Of a DNA stretch of 64,000 nucleotides, positions 49,609 to 59,699 are shown one piece after another. Position 1 is the first letter of the stretch. Each line of letters begins with the position of its first letter. Source of the DNA: Micromonospora sp. PLK6-60 (GTDB lineage: Bacteria; Actinomycetota; Actinomycetes; Mycobacteriales; Micromonosporaceae); NCBI RefSeq assembly GCF_019890675.1, contig NZ_JAIOAA010000010.1, positions 140,975-204,974 on the forward strand, read 5' to 3'. A model generated the notes under the pieces. That model made no database searches. It worked only from the letters and a program-made list of their open reading frames with translations, and had not been told where the DNA came from. Position numbers and translations under genes: made by a program.

Positions 49609-50997
49609 ATGAGGCAGCTGCGGCGGTACGCGGGGGCGGCGCTGGTGACGGTGCTGCTGCTGACGGGCTGCCCGGCGCGGGACGACGGGTACCGGGCGGG
49701 GGCGGCCGACGCGGGCGACCCGTACGTGCCGGGCAGCGGCAACGGCGGCTACAACGTCGGCGACTACCGGCTGCGGGTGCGCTACGACCCGGCGACCGAC
49801 CGGCTCACCGGGCAGGCCACCGTCACCGCCACCACCACCGCCAAGCTCTCCCGGTTCAACCTGGACCTCGCCGGCCTGACCGTCGACTCGGTACGCGTCG
49901 ACGGCGCCGACGCGCGGCACCGCCAGGACGGCGCCGAACTGGTGATCACCCCCGCCCACCGCCTCGACTCGGGCCGACGGTTCACCGTCGACGTCGCCTA
50001 CGGCGGGGTGCCCGCCCCGGTCACCGACGGGCAGTTGGGCAGCGGCGGCCTGCTCGCCACCGCCGACGGCGCCGTCGCCCTCGGCCAACCCGTCTCGGCG
50101 AGCACCTGGTTCCCGGTCAACGACCACCCGTCCGACAAGGCCACCTACGACATCGAGGTGACCGTCCCGGACGGGCTGGCCGCGCTGAGCAACGGGGTGC
50201 CGAAGGGGCGCACCAGCACCGGCGGCTGGACCACCTGGCGGTGGGTGGAGGCCACCCCGATGGCCAGCTACCTGACCACCCTGGTGATCGGCGACTACCG
50301 GGTCGAGACCAGCACGCACGCCGGCAAGCCGATGGTGACCGCGGTCGCCGCCGCGCTGCCCGCGGACGGCCCGGCGGCCGCCTCGCTGGCCCGTACCGGG
50401 GCGGTGGTGGACTTCCTGGCCAGCCGGTTCGGGCCGTACCCGTTCGACTCGTACGGGGGGATCGCGATCGCCGACGACCGGATCCGCTACGCGCTGGAGA
50501 CGCAGTCCCGGCCGGTGTACGGGCCCGGCTTCTTCCGCTCCGGTGCGAACGGCAACGTGATCGCCCACGAGCTGGCCCACCAGTGGTTCGGTGACTCGGT
50601 GTCGGTGGCCCGGTGGAGCGACATCTGGCTCAACGAGGGCTTCGCCACGTACGCGGAGTGGCTCTGGGAGGAACACGACGGCGGCCGTACCGCGCAGCGC
50701 AACGCGGAGCTCCAGTACGCGGTGACCGACTGGTCGCGGCCGTCGGTGGACCCGGGGCGGTCGGGCCTGTTCGGCGACGCCGTCTACAAGCGCGGCGCGC
50801 TGGCCGTGCACGCGCTGCGCCGGACGGTCGGCGACGACACCTTCTTCCGGATCCTGCGCGGCTGGGTGGCGGAGCGGCGCGGCGGCAACGCCACCACGGA
50901 CGACTTCGTCGCGTACGCCGAGGGGGTCGCCGACCGCCCGCTGAAGCCCCTGCTGGACGCCTGGTTGATCGGCACCGGCGCGCCGACCCCGCTGTAG
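49609..50997 (+). CDS. M1-family metallopeptidase lipoprotein (copy 1)
   Basis: A 462-residue secreted aminopeptidase-like lipoprotein. Signal with lipobox LLTGC, an N-terminal beta saddle domain (about 50-220) and a zinc domain with HELAHQWFGD (H320, E321, H324) and E343 in NEGFATYAEWLW. The substrate-binding GAMEN-like motif is replaced by ALETQSRPVY. It is shorter than full M1 enzymes because the C-terminal superhelix is absent. It is a tandem duplicate of the next gene, sharing TWFPVNDHPSDKATYD. Confidence 0.93.
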   Translation: MRQLRRYAGAALVTVLLLTGCPARDDGYRAGAADAGDPYVPGSGNGGYNVGDYRLRVRYDPATDRLTGQATVTATTTAKLSRFNLDLAGLTVDSVRVDGADARHRQDGAELVITPAHRLDSGRRFTVDVAYGGVPAPVTDGQLGSGGLLATADGAVALGQPVSASTWFPVNDHPSDKATYDIEVTVPDGLAALSNGVPKGRTSTGGWTTWRWVEATPMASYLTTLVIGDYRVETSTHAGKPMVTAVAAALPADGPAAASLARTGAVVDFLASRFGPYPFDSYGGIAIADDRIRYALETQSRPVYGPGFFRSGANGNVIAHELAHQWFGDSVSVARWSDIWLNEGFATYAEWLWEEHDGGRTAQRNAELQYAVTDWSRPSVDPGRSGLFGDAVYKRGALAVHALRRTVGDDTFFRILRGWVAERRGGNATTDDFVAYAEGVADRPLKPLLDAWLIGTGAPTPL

Positions 50998-51090
50998 ACC
51001 CGGCGGCGCCGGATCCTCGCGTAGTCTGCCGCGGACGGCGGACCCGACGGTGGCGGTCCGTCGTGGACGCACGGGGGAAGGACCTCGCAG

Positions 51091-52554
51091 ATGACCTGGT
51101 GGGAGCCGCGACGTGGGGTCGCGCTGCTGCTTGCCGGAGCCCTCGGGCTGACCGGGTGCACCACGACCGACGAGCCGGCCGGCGGCGGCGCGACCGACAG
51201 TCCGGCGGCCGAGCCGTCGCCGTCGCCGACCCGGCAGTTCAAGCCCGGCGCGGCCGGCGCCGGCGACGGCTACTACCCGAAGTACGGCAACGGCGGCTAC
51301 GACGTCGGCGGGTATCTGTTGAAGGTCCGCTACGACCCGGCGAAGGACCAGCTCTCCGGCACGGCCACCGTGCGGGCCACGGCGACCGCCGACCTGTCCT
51401 CGTTCAACCTGGACCTGGCCGGGCTGACCGTGCGCAAGGTGACCGTGGACGGCGCCCCGGCCACCCACGCCCGGCAGGGCAACGAGCTGGTGATCACCCC
51501 GGCCAGCGGCCTGGCCAGCGGCAACGGCTTCGTCGCCGAGATCAGCTACGGCGGCAAGCCGAAGCCGCTGGAGAGCACCACGGCCGGCTCGGGCGGCTTC
51601 TTCCACACCCCGGACGGGGCGATCGCGCTGGGCCAGCCGGAGTCGGCGAGCACCTGGTTCCCGGTCAACGACCACCCGTCCGACAAGGCCACCTACGACT
51701 TCGAGATCACCGTCCCGGAGGGGCTGGTCGCGGTCAGCAACGGGGTGCCCAAGGGTAAGAGCACCAGCGCCGGCTGGACCACCTGGAAGTGGTCCGAGGC
51801 GGCCCCGATGGCCAGCTACCTGAGCACCGTGGTGATCGGGAAGTTCCGGGTGCGCACCGGCGAGCACAAGGGCCGGCCGGTGTTCAGCGCGGTGACCACC
51901 CGGCTGCCCGAGGGGGCGGCGGACCGGTCGATCGAGCAGACCGTACGGGTGGCCGACTATCTGGAGACGGTCTTCGGGCCGTACCCGTTCGACGCGTACG
52001 GCGGGGTGGTCGTCTCCGACGACCGGATCAACTTCGCGCTGGAGACGCAGAGCCGGCCGGTCTATTCCGGCGGGTTCTTCGACCGGGGCGAGAACACCGA
52101 GGTGGTCGCGCACGAGCTGGCCCACCAGTGGTTCGGCGACAGCATCGCGCTGAGCCGGTGGCAGGACATCTGGCTGAACGAGGGCCTGGCCAGCTACGGC
52201 GCCTGGCTCTGGACGGAGCACTCCGGCGGGGACACCGCCCAGCGGGCCTTCGACCAGCGCTACGCCGGGGTGCCGCCGGAGGTGTGGCGGGTGCCGCCGG
52301 GCAAGCCGGGGGTGAAGGACCTGTTCAGCGCCTCGGTGTACGAGCGCGGCGCGATGACCGTGCACGCCCTGCGGCTGGCCGTGGGCGACGCCGCCTTCTT
52401 CAAGATCCTCAAGACCTGGACGGCGGAGAAGAAGAACGAGAACGCCACCACCGACGAGTTCGTCGCGCTGGCCGAGCGGGTCTCCGGCAAGCAGCTCGAC
52501 AAGCTCTTCGACGCCTGGCTCTACGGCAAGAAGCGCCCCGCCCGCCCCGAGTGA
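51091..52554 (+). CDS. M1-family metallopeptidase lipoprotein (copy 2)
   Basis: A 487-residue paralogue of the preceding gene. Lipobox LTGC, a Gly/Ser/Pro linker, the saddle domain and HELAHQWFGDS (H341, E342, H345) with E364 in NEGLASYGAWLW. It is also without the C-terminal superhelix. ATG 51091 has GGGGGAAGGA upstream; TAGTCT at 51021-51026 may be a separate -10 box. The TGA stop (52552-52554) lies inside a 58-bp palindromic element. Confidence 0.93.
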   Translation: MTWWEPRRGVALLLAGALGLTGCTTTDEPAGGGATDSPAAEPSPSPTRQFKPGAAGAGDGYYPKYGNGGYDVGGYLLKVRYDPAKDQLSGTATVRATATADLSSFNLDLAGLTVRKVTVDGAPATHARQGNELVITPASGLASGNGFVAEISYGGKPKPLESTTAGSGGFFHTPDGAIALGQPESASTWFPVNDHPSDKATYDFEITVPEGLVAVSNGVPKGKSTSAGWTTWKWSEAAPMASYLSTVVIGKFRVRTGEHKGRPVFSAVTTRLPEGAADRSIEQTVRVADYLETVFGPYPFDAYGGVVVSDDRINFALETQSRPVYSGGFFDRGENTEVVAHELAHQWFGDSIALSRWQDIWLNEGLASYGAWLWTEHSGGDTAQRAFDQRYAGVPPEVWRVPPGKPGVKDLFSASVYERGAMTVHALRLAVGDAAFFKILKTWTAEKKNENATTDEFVALAERVSGKQLDKLFDAWLYGKKRPARPE

Positions 52555-52608
52555 AAGGAGGGGCCCCTTATTAACAGACGTCTGTTAATAAGGGGCCCCT
52601 CCTTGCAC
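52551..52608. repeat. 58-bp palindromic element between convergent genes
   Basis: GTGAAAGGAGGGGCCCC ... GGGGCCCCTCCTTGCAC with core TTATTAACAGACGTCTGTTA. The inner 50 bp (52555-52604) are a perfect palindrome, then one mismatch. It supplies the stop codon of the M1 peptidase and ends 2 bp before the LCP stop, so it is a likely two-way terminator. The core is identical to the element at 29087-29142. Confidence 0.9.
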
Positions 52609-52609
52609 A

Positions 52610-53746
52610 TCAGGCGCGGATGCGGAGTTGGGGGTGGGCGGCGAGGTACGCGTCGGCCTTGCCGGCGCGCAGCGCCGGCAGGAAGCCGCGCCCCAGCGGC
52701 AGCAGCTGCTCGCCCCGGTAGGCGCCGCCCGAGCCGACCCCCGTGCCGGGGAGGCCGACCAGGGTGAACGCGTTCGACGGCAGCCCGCCCAGGGCGTACG
52801 CGAGGTCGATCAGGCGCTCGCCGCCGGCGTAGAGCAGGGCGGCGCCGAGCGCCCGGACCACCCGCTGGAGCCGCTCCGGGTCCCGGGCCAGCCCGGCGCT
52901 GAGGATCTTGCGGGCCAGCGCCCGGACCAGTTGCTGCTGGTGGCGCTGCCGGCTGTAGTCGCCACCGGGGATGTAGCGCTGCCGGGCGTAGTCCAGCGCC
53001 TGCCAGCCGTTCAGGTGCCGGTTGCCCTTCTCGTAGACCATCTGCGGGCCGACGTAGCCGCCCGCCCCGGCCGGCCGGTGCTGGCCGTCCGGCCGGCGGT
53101 GCTTCGACGGGACCCGCTGGTCGACGTAGAGGTCCACCCCGCCGAGGGCGTCCACCAGGCCGTCGAAGCCGCCGAAGGTGAGCACCGCGCCGGCGTCGAT
53201 CTTCAACCCGGTGTACCGGCTCACCGTGGCGCGCAGCAGCTCGTACCCCTGGGCCGCGCTGGGCTGCTGCGGCTTGCCGGGCACCCGGGCGCCGTAGCTC
53301 ATGGCGTGGGTGAGTTTGGTCCGCCCGCCCCGGTAGCCGGCCTTGGGGAACGCCGGGATGTCCACCAGCAGGTCGCGGGGGAGCGAGAAGAGGTACGCCC
53401 GCTTCAGCCCCTTGGGCACGTGCAGCACCAGCACCGCATCCGAGTGCGGCACCCAGCCGGGGATCTTCACCCGGGTGTCCACACCGACCAGCAGCAGGGT
53501 CAGCGGGCCGGTGATGTCGGCGCCGGGTGGCGGGGTGGGGCTGGCGGTGGGCGCGGGGACGGTGGGGCTCGGGGTGACCGGCACCGTCGCGGAGGGCGAC
53601 GCCGCGACCGGCCCGGACGGCGCCTCGACCACCGGCCGGCCGACCAGCCGGGTGACCGTCACCGTGCCCGCCGCGATCAGGACCACCGCGGCGAGCGCCG
53701 CCCAGCCCCAGCGCCGGCGTCGCGGTGCCGCACTCGGGTGAACCAT
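52610..53746 (-). CDS. LytR-CpsA-Psr (LCP) family cell-envelope glycopolymer ligase
   Basis: A 378-residue LCP protein: a short cytoplasmic Arg-rich start, one membrane helix (about 16-36), a Pro/Ser/Thr linker and the LCP domain with TLLLVGVDTR, FSLPRDLLVDIP (essential Arg-Asp), GGFDGLVDALGGVDLYVD and YARQRYIPGGDYSRQRHQQQ. LCP enzymes attach teichoic acid, arabinogalactan or capsular polymers to peptidoglycan. ATG 53746 has GGAGG 8 nt upstream. Confidence 0.92.
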   Translation of the reverse strand: MVHPSAAPRRRRWGWAALAAVVLIAAGTVTVTRLVGRPVVEAPSGPVAASPSATVPVTPSPTVPAPTASPTPPPGADITGPLTLLLVGVDTRVKIPGWVPHSDAVLVLHVPKGLKRAYLFSLPRDLLVDIPAFPKAGYRGGRTKLTHAMSYGARVPGKPQQPSAAQGYELLRATVSRYTGLKIDAGAVLTFGGFDGLVDALGGVDLYVDQRVPSKHRRPDGQHRPAGAGGYVGPQMVYEKGNRHLNGWQALDYARQRYIPGGDYSRQRHQQQLVRALARKILSAGLARDPERLQRVVRALGAALLYAGGERLIDLAYALGGLPSNAFTLVGLPGTGVGSGGAYRGEQLLPLGRGFLPALRAGKADAYLAAHPQLRIRA

Positions 53747-53872
53747 GCCGATCCCCTCCCCGTGCCGGCTGGCCGCCCGGACGGATGCTCCGCCGGGTCG
53801 GTCGCCGGACCGCAGCATGATCGCCCAAAACCGGCCCTGGCGCGATGGCTACCCGTCGGTAATGATGCGTGC

Positions 53873-55570
53873 ATGCGGTACGACGTGCTGGTGATCGGCT
53901 CAGGCTTCGGTGGCAGCGTGACCGCGCTCCGGCTGGCCGAGAAGGGCTACCGGGTCGGCGTACTGGAGGCGGGCCGGCGCTTCGCCGACGACGAGTTCCC
54001 CCGGACCTCCTGGCGGCTGCGGCGGTTCCTGTGGGCGCCCCGGCTGGGCTGCTACGGGCTGCAACGGATCACCCTGCTCCGCTCGGCCGACCGGAGGACC
54101 GGCGGCGGCGTCATGGTGCTCTCCGGTGCGGGGGTGGGCGGCGGCTCGCTGGTGTACGCCAACACCCTCTACGAGCCGCTGGACGCGTTCTACGCCGACC
54201 CGCAGTGGCGGGACGTCACGGACTGGCGGGCCGAGCTGGCCCCGCACTACGACCAGGCGAAGCGGATGCTCGGCGTCACCACGTACCCGAGGGTCACCGG
54301 CGCGGACCGGGCGATGCGGTCGGTGGCCGAGCGGATGGGGGTGGGGCACACCTTCCACGCCACCCCGGTCGGCGTGCACATCGGCCGCCCCGGCGAGCGG
54401 GTCGCCGACCCGTACTTCGGTGGGGCCGGGCCGGCCCGCACCGGCTGCACCCACTGCGGGTCGTGCATGACCGGCTGTCGGCACGGCGCCAAGAACACCC
54501 TGGTCAAGAACTACCTGTGGCTGGCCGAGCGGCTCGGCGTCGAGGTCCACCCGCTCACCACGGTGACCGCCGTCCGGCCGGCCGCCGACGGCGGCTACCA
54601 GGTGTCCGCCGAGCGCACCGGGGCCTGGCTGCGCCGCCGCCGTCAGGTGATCCACGCCGACCAGGTGGTCCTCGCCGCCGGGGCGCTGGGCACCCAGCGG
54701 CTGCTGCACGAGATGAGGGCGACCGGCGCGCTGCCCGCCCTGTCGTCGCGCCTGGGCGAGCTGACCCGGACCAACTCGGAGGCGATCCTCGGCGCCTCGG
54801 TGCCCCGCCGGCGGGCCCGCGACGCGGGGCTGGACTTCACCGAGGGAGTGGCGATCACCAGCTCGTTCCACCCGGACCCGCGCACCCACATCGAGCCGGT
54901 GCGCTACGGCCGCGGCTCCAACGCGATGGGCCTGCTCCAGTCCCTGCTGGTCGACGGCGGCCCGCGCCGGGTCCGGCGCTGGCTGGGCAGCATCGTGCGG
55001 CAGCCCGCCCTGGCCGCCCGGATGGTGTCCGTGCGGGGCTGGTCGGAGCGGACGGTGATCGCGCTGGTGATGCAGTCGGTCGACAACTCGCTCACCACCC
55101 GGCTGCGCCGCGGGCCGCTGGGCCGGCGGCTGGTCTCCGGCCCGGGTCACGGCGCGCCCAACCCGACCTGGATCCCGGCCGGCAACCAGGCGGTCCGGCT
55201 GCTCGCCGAGGAGATCGGCGGTACGCCGGGCGGCGCGCTGACCGAGCCGTTCAACATCCCGATGACCGCGCACATCCTGGGCGGGGCGGTGATCGGCGCC
55301 ACCCCGGCCGACGGGGTGGTGGACCCGTACCACCGGGTGTTCGGGCACCCGGGGCTGCACGTGGTGGACGGCGCGGCGGTCTCGGCGAACCTCGGCGTCA
55401 ACCCGTCGCTGACGATCACCGCGCAGGCCGAGCGGGCCCTGTCGTTCTGGCCGAACAAGGGCGACGAGGATCCCCGGCCGCCGCTGGGTTCGGCGTACCG
55501 GCGGCTCGACCCGGTGCCGCCGCGAGCGCCGGCCGTCCCCGCCGAGGCCCCCGCCGCGCTGCGGTGGTAG
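53873..55570 (+). CDS. choD: GMC-family FAD oxidoreductase, ChoD-like
   Basis: A 565-residue flavoprotein. FAD-binding VLVIGSGFGGSVTALRLAEKG, GVMVLSGAGVGGGSLVYANT, a four-Cys cluster C192/C195/C198/C202 in TGCTHCGSCMTGCRHGAKNT, and the C-terminal NIPMTAHILGGAVIG and GAAVSANLGVNPSLTI. The layout and place next to guaA match M. tuberculosis Rv3409c, annotated as cholesterol oxidase; the true substrate is doubtful. The CxxCxxCxxxC set suggests a metal site. A TAATGA hexamer lies 7 nt before the ATG. Confidence 0.85.
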   Translation: MRYDVLVIGSGFGGSVTALRLAEKGYRVGVLEAGRRFADDEFPRTSWRLRRFLWAPRLGCYGLQRITLLRSADRRTGGGVMVLSGAGVGGGSLVYANTLYEPLDAFYADPQWRDVTDWRAELAPHYDQAKRMLGVTTYPRVTGADRAMRSVAERMGVGHTFHATPVGVHIGRPGERVADPYFGGAGPARTGCTHCGSCMTGCRHGAKNTLVKNYLWLAERLGVEVHPLTTVTAVRPAADGGYQVSAERTGAWLRRRRQVIHADQVVLAAGALGTQRLLHEMRATGALPALSSRLGELTRTNSEAILGASVPRRRARDAGLDFTEGVAITSSFHPDPRTHIEPVRYGRGSNAMGLLQSLLVDGGPRRVRRWLGSIVRQPALAARMVSVRGWSERTVIALVMQSVDNSLTTRLRRGPLGRRLVSGPGHGAPNPTWIPAGNQAVRLLAEEIGGTPGGALTEPFNIPMTAHILGGAVIGATPADGVVDPYHRVFGHPGLHVVDGAAVSANLGVNPSLTITAQAERALSFWPNKGDEDPRPPLGSAYRRLDPVPPRAPAVPAEAPAALRW

Positions 55571-55612
55571 GCGGGGTCCCGCACCCCGCACACGGCCGGC
55601 GGTGACTGTCGG

Positions 55613-55618
55613 TAGGCT
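55613..55618 (+). promoter_or_regulatory. Leaderless-type -10 box for guaA
   Basis: TAGGCT ends 8 nt before ATG 55627 with no Shine-Dalgarno sequence between. Confidence 0.5.
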
Positions 55619-55626
55619 TTCTGCGC

Positions 55627-57183
<1,557 letters not shown>

Positions 57184-57187
57184 CGGC

Positions 57188-57538
57188 TCAGGCCGGCGGC
57201 TGAGCCGCCGGCCGGGGCTGCGGCGGCACCGGACCGGTGGGCGGCGTGGCGTCGGCCGTGGGCCAGCCGGCCGGTCCGGGCCGGGGCGCGGCGGCCGGGC
57301 CGTGCGGCCAGGCGGGGGCGCCGGCCGGCTCCTCGGGCATCAGGAACCACATGATCGGGTACGCCAGCGCGAGGAAGCCGCCGGTGAGCAGTGCGCTCAC
57401 CGCGAAGACCACCCGGACCAGGGTCGGGTCGAGGCCGAAGTAGCGGCCGAGGCCGCTGGCGACGCCGGCCACCATGCGGTCGGTGGTGGGTCGCCGGAGC
57501 TGCTTGTACGGGGGCTGGGGTGCGTGGGTCGAGGTCAT
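57188..57538 (-). CDS. PspC domain protein
   Basis: A 116-residue protein with a PspC domain: LRRPTTDRMVAGVASGLGRYF then GLDPTLVRVVFAVSALLTGG and a second hydrophobic stretch ALAYPIMWFLMP, followed by a Pro/Ala-rich tail of about 50 residues. PspC proteins sit in the membrane and often take part in envelope-stress sensing. ATG 57538 is fixed by the conserved domain. Confidence 0.88.
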   Translation of the reverse strand: MTSTHAPQPPYKQLRRPTTDRMVAGVASGLGRYFGLDPTLVRVVFAVSALLTGGFLALAYPIMWFLMPEEPAGAPAWPHGPAAAPRPGPAGWPTADATPPTGPVPPQPRPAAQPPA

Positions 57539-57625
57539 GTCTCCACGGTCCGCGCCGGCCGGCGGATCGACCTCGGTGACCGCCCGGATCAATACCCTGA
57601 CCCGCCCCTGAGGTGCCAGCGAAGA

Positions 57626-57639
57626 GTCAGGAACCTGAC
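57626..57639. promoter_or_regulatory. Palindrome GTCAGG-AA-CCTGAC upstream of the NUDIX gene
   Basis: A perfect 6-2-6 inverted repeat in the divergent gap between the pspC-type and NUDIX genes. It is about 45 bp before the NUDIX start and may be an operator; CTGACA within it could also act as a -35 box. No regulator gene is adjacent. Confidence 0.4.
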
Positions 57640-57664
57640 AGTTTTCGATGGAGGTAACCGCCGA

Positions 57665-57681
57665 GGGGGAGAATTTCCCCC
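57665..57681 (+). promoter_or_regulatory. Hairpin covering the ribosome binding site of the first NUDIX gene
   Basis: GGGGGA (57665-57670) pairs with TCCCCC (57676-57681) around GAATT. The purine arm is the only Shine-Dalgarno candidate for GTG 57683, so folding would hide it. Confidence 0.45.
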
Positions 57682-57682
57682 C

Positions 57683-58630
57683 GTGACCACCTTGCTGGAG
57701 CCGCTCCGCAGGATCGCGGCATACGCAGTTTGTGCTGATTCAGTCGGCCGAGTGTTGCTGGTCCGCGCATCGGAGCGCTCCGGCACCCCCGGCACGTGGT
57801 CCCTGCCCGGTGGGGCGGTCGACCACGGCGAGGACCCGAACCACACAGTCGTCCGGGAGACCGCCGCCGAGACCGGCCTCTCCGTCGCCGTCTCCGGCCT
57901 GCACGACGTCCTGGCGGACATGCGGGCGCTGCCGGAGCGGGGCATCACCATCCACACCGACCGGCTGCTCTACCGGGTGACGGTGCGCGGCGGCACGCTC
58001 ACCGAGCGGATCGACCGCCCCACCGACCTGGCCCGCTGGTTCACCCTCGACGAGGCGCGGCAACTGCCGCTGCGCTCGTTCACCGCGCGCGCCCTGGGAC
58101 TGCCCGCCTCCTCCGCCGACATCGTCCCGGACGAGGCGCCGGAGTTCCCCTCCTTCTATGCCGTGCCGGGCCCCGACGGGCTGCACCGCGCGCAGCGCTT
58201 CGCCGCGTACGCGGTGGTGACCGACCCGGACGGCCGGGTGCTGCTCACCCGGGTCTCGGACGGCTACCCGGGGGCCGGCTGCTGGCACCTGCCCGGCGGC
58301 GGCACCGACTACGGCGAGCAGCCGGGCGCGGCGCTGATCCGGGAGCTGGTCGAGGAGACCGGACAGACCGGGCGGCTCGTGGAGCTGCTCGGCGTGGCCA
58401 GCCACCGGGACGCCGCCTCGCTCGGCCCGGAGGGCTACCCGATCGACTGGCACGGGGTCCGCGCCTTCTACCGGGTGGTGGTCGACCAGCCGGCCCCGCC
58501 GACCGTGGCCGACGTGGGCGGTTCCACCTGCGAGGCGCGCTGGTTCGCCCGCGAGGAGTTGGGCGCGCTCCCCACCGACCGGCTCACCGAGGTCACCGCC
58601 GAGGCCGTCCAGGCCGCCCAGCTGACCTGA
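57683..58630 (+). CDS. Tandem-domain NUDIX hydrolase (copy 1)
   Basis: A 315-residue protein with two NUDIX domains. The N-terminal box is GGAVDHGEDPNHTVVRETAA then ETGL, in which the first Glu of the EE pair is Ala; the C-terminal box GGGTDYGEQPGAALIRELVE then ETGQ is canonical. NUDIX enzymes hydrolyse nucleoside diphosphates linked to other groups; substrate unknown. GTG 57683 is chosen from the protein start and purine-rich upstream sequence. A paralogue follows after 64 bp. Confidence 0.88.
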   Translation: MTTLLEPLRRIAAYAVCADSVGRVLLVRASERSGTPGTWSLPGGAVDHGEDPNHTVVRETAAETGLSVAVSGLHDVLADMRALPERGITIHTDRLLYRVTVRGGTLTERIDRPTDLARWFTLDEARQLPLRSFTARALGLPASSADIVPDEAPEFPSFYAVPGPDGLHRAQRFAAYAVVTDPDGRVLLTRVSDGYPGAGCWHLPGGGTDYGEQPGAALIRELVEETGQTGRLVELLGVASHRDAASLGPEGYPIDWHGVRAFYRVVVDQPAPPTVADVGGSTCEARWFAREELGALPTDRLTEVTAEAVQAAQLT

Positions 58631-58694
58631 GCGCCGCCCCCGCTGCGGCTAACCTCATGATCGACGAGGTGGCGCGGGAGCGGGGGAGCGGTCC

Positions 58695-59606
58695 ATGGAG
58701 CAGCGGCGGCGGATCGGCGCGTACGGGGTGCTGCGGCGCGGCGAGCGGGTGCTGCTCGCCCGGGGCGCCGCCACCGGCCCGTTCCCCGGGGTGTGGCAGC
58801 TGCCCGGCGGTGGCCTGGCACACGCCGAGCACCCGGCCCACGCGGTGGTCCGGGAGTTCGGCGCGGAGACCGGGCTGACCGTCGGGGTGACCGGGGTGCG
58901 GGCCGCCGTGGCCGACGTGGTCACCTTCCGCGACGACGACGTCGCGCTGCACGTCGACCGGCTGGTGTTCGACGTCGAGGCGCGCTCCGGGCAGCTCCGG
59001 CCGGCGCCCGCCGGTGGCGGCGACGAGCTGGCCTGGGTGACCCCGGCGGAGGCGGCCGGGCTGCCGTTGATGCCGTTCACCGCGGAGCTGCTCGGGGTGC
59101 CGGTCACCCCCCTGCCGCCGGAGCTGCCCCGGGCCGCCCCCGCCGAGCTGCTCACCCCGCCGCCGCTCGACCGTGGGCAGCGCTTCGCCGCGTACGGGCT
59201 GGTCACCGACCCGGCGGGGCGGGTGCTGTTGACGATGATCGCGGAGGGGTACCCGGGCGCCGGGCGGTGGCACCTGCCCGGCGGCGGCACCGACCACGGC
59301 GAGCAGCCGGCCACCGGGTTGCTGCGGGAGCTGGTCGAGGAGGCCGGCCAGCTCGGCCGGGTGCTGGGGCTGGTGACCGTGGACCACCTGCACAACCCGG
59401 CGGCGCTCGGACCGGAGGGCCGGCCGATGGACTGGCACTCCGTGCGGGTGGTCTACCGGGTGGTGGTGGACGCCCCCACCGAGGCGGTGGTCACCGAGCT
59501 GGCCGGCGGCTCGACCGCCCGCGCCGCCTGGTTCACCGCCGCGCAGCTCGACGGCCTGTCGATGACCGGGGTGGCCGCCCTGGCAACCGGACGCCGGGGT
59601 CGGTAG
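58695..59606 (+). CDS. Tandem-domain NUDIX hydrolase (copy 2)
   Basis: A 303-residue paralogue of the preceding protein with the same design: N-terminal box GGGLAHAEHPAHAVVREFGA then ETGL (again Ala for the first Glu), C-terminal canonical box GGGTDHGEQPATGLLRELVE then EAGQ. QRFAAYGLVTDPAGRVLLT in the second domain is almost the same as in copy 1. ATG 58695 has GGGGGAG upstream. Both genes are probably one transcript. Confidence 0.88.
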   Translation: MEQRRRIGAYGVLRRGERVLLARGAATGPFPGVWQLPGGGLAHAEHPAHAVVREFGAETGLTVGVTGVRAAVADVVTFRDDDVALHVDRLVFDVEARSGQLRPAPAGGGDELAWVTPAEAAGLPLMPFTAELLGVPVTPLPPELPRAAPAELLTPPPLDRGQRFAAYGLVTDPAGRVLLTMIAEGYPGAGRWHLPGGGTDHGEQPATGLLRELVEEAGQLGRVLGLVTVDHLHNPAALGPEGRPMDWHSVRVVYRVVVDAPTEAVVTELAGGSTARAAWFTAAQLDGLSMTGVAALATGRRGR

Positions 59607-59699
59607 CCCCCGCTCGCGGGGCGGACATCGGCCAACTCCGGTACAGTCAGGAGGCGAGCTGCGAAGAAGGCGGCCGATGAAAGAAATGGGCGATGTAGC

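Noticed and set aside
52628..53872. Long N-terminal extension of the ChoD-like frame across the LCP gene
   Set aside because: The FAD-binding start MRYDVLVIGSGFGG at 53873 is the natural N-terminus, and the extension is antisense to the well-supported LCP gene.
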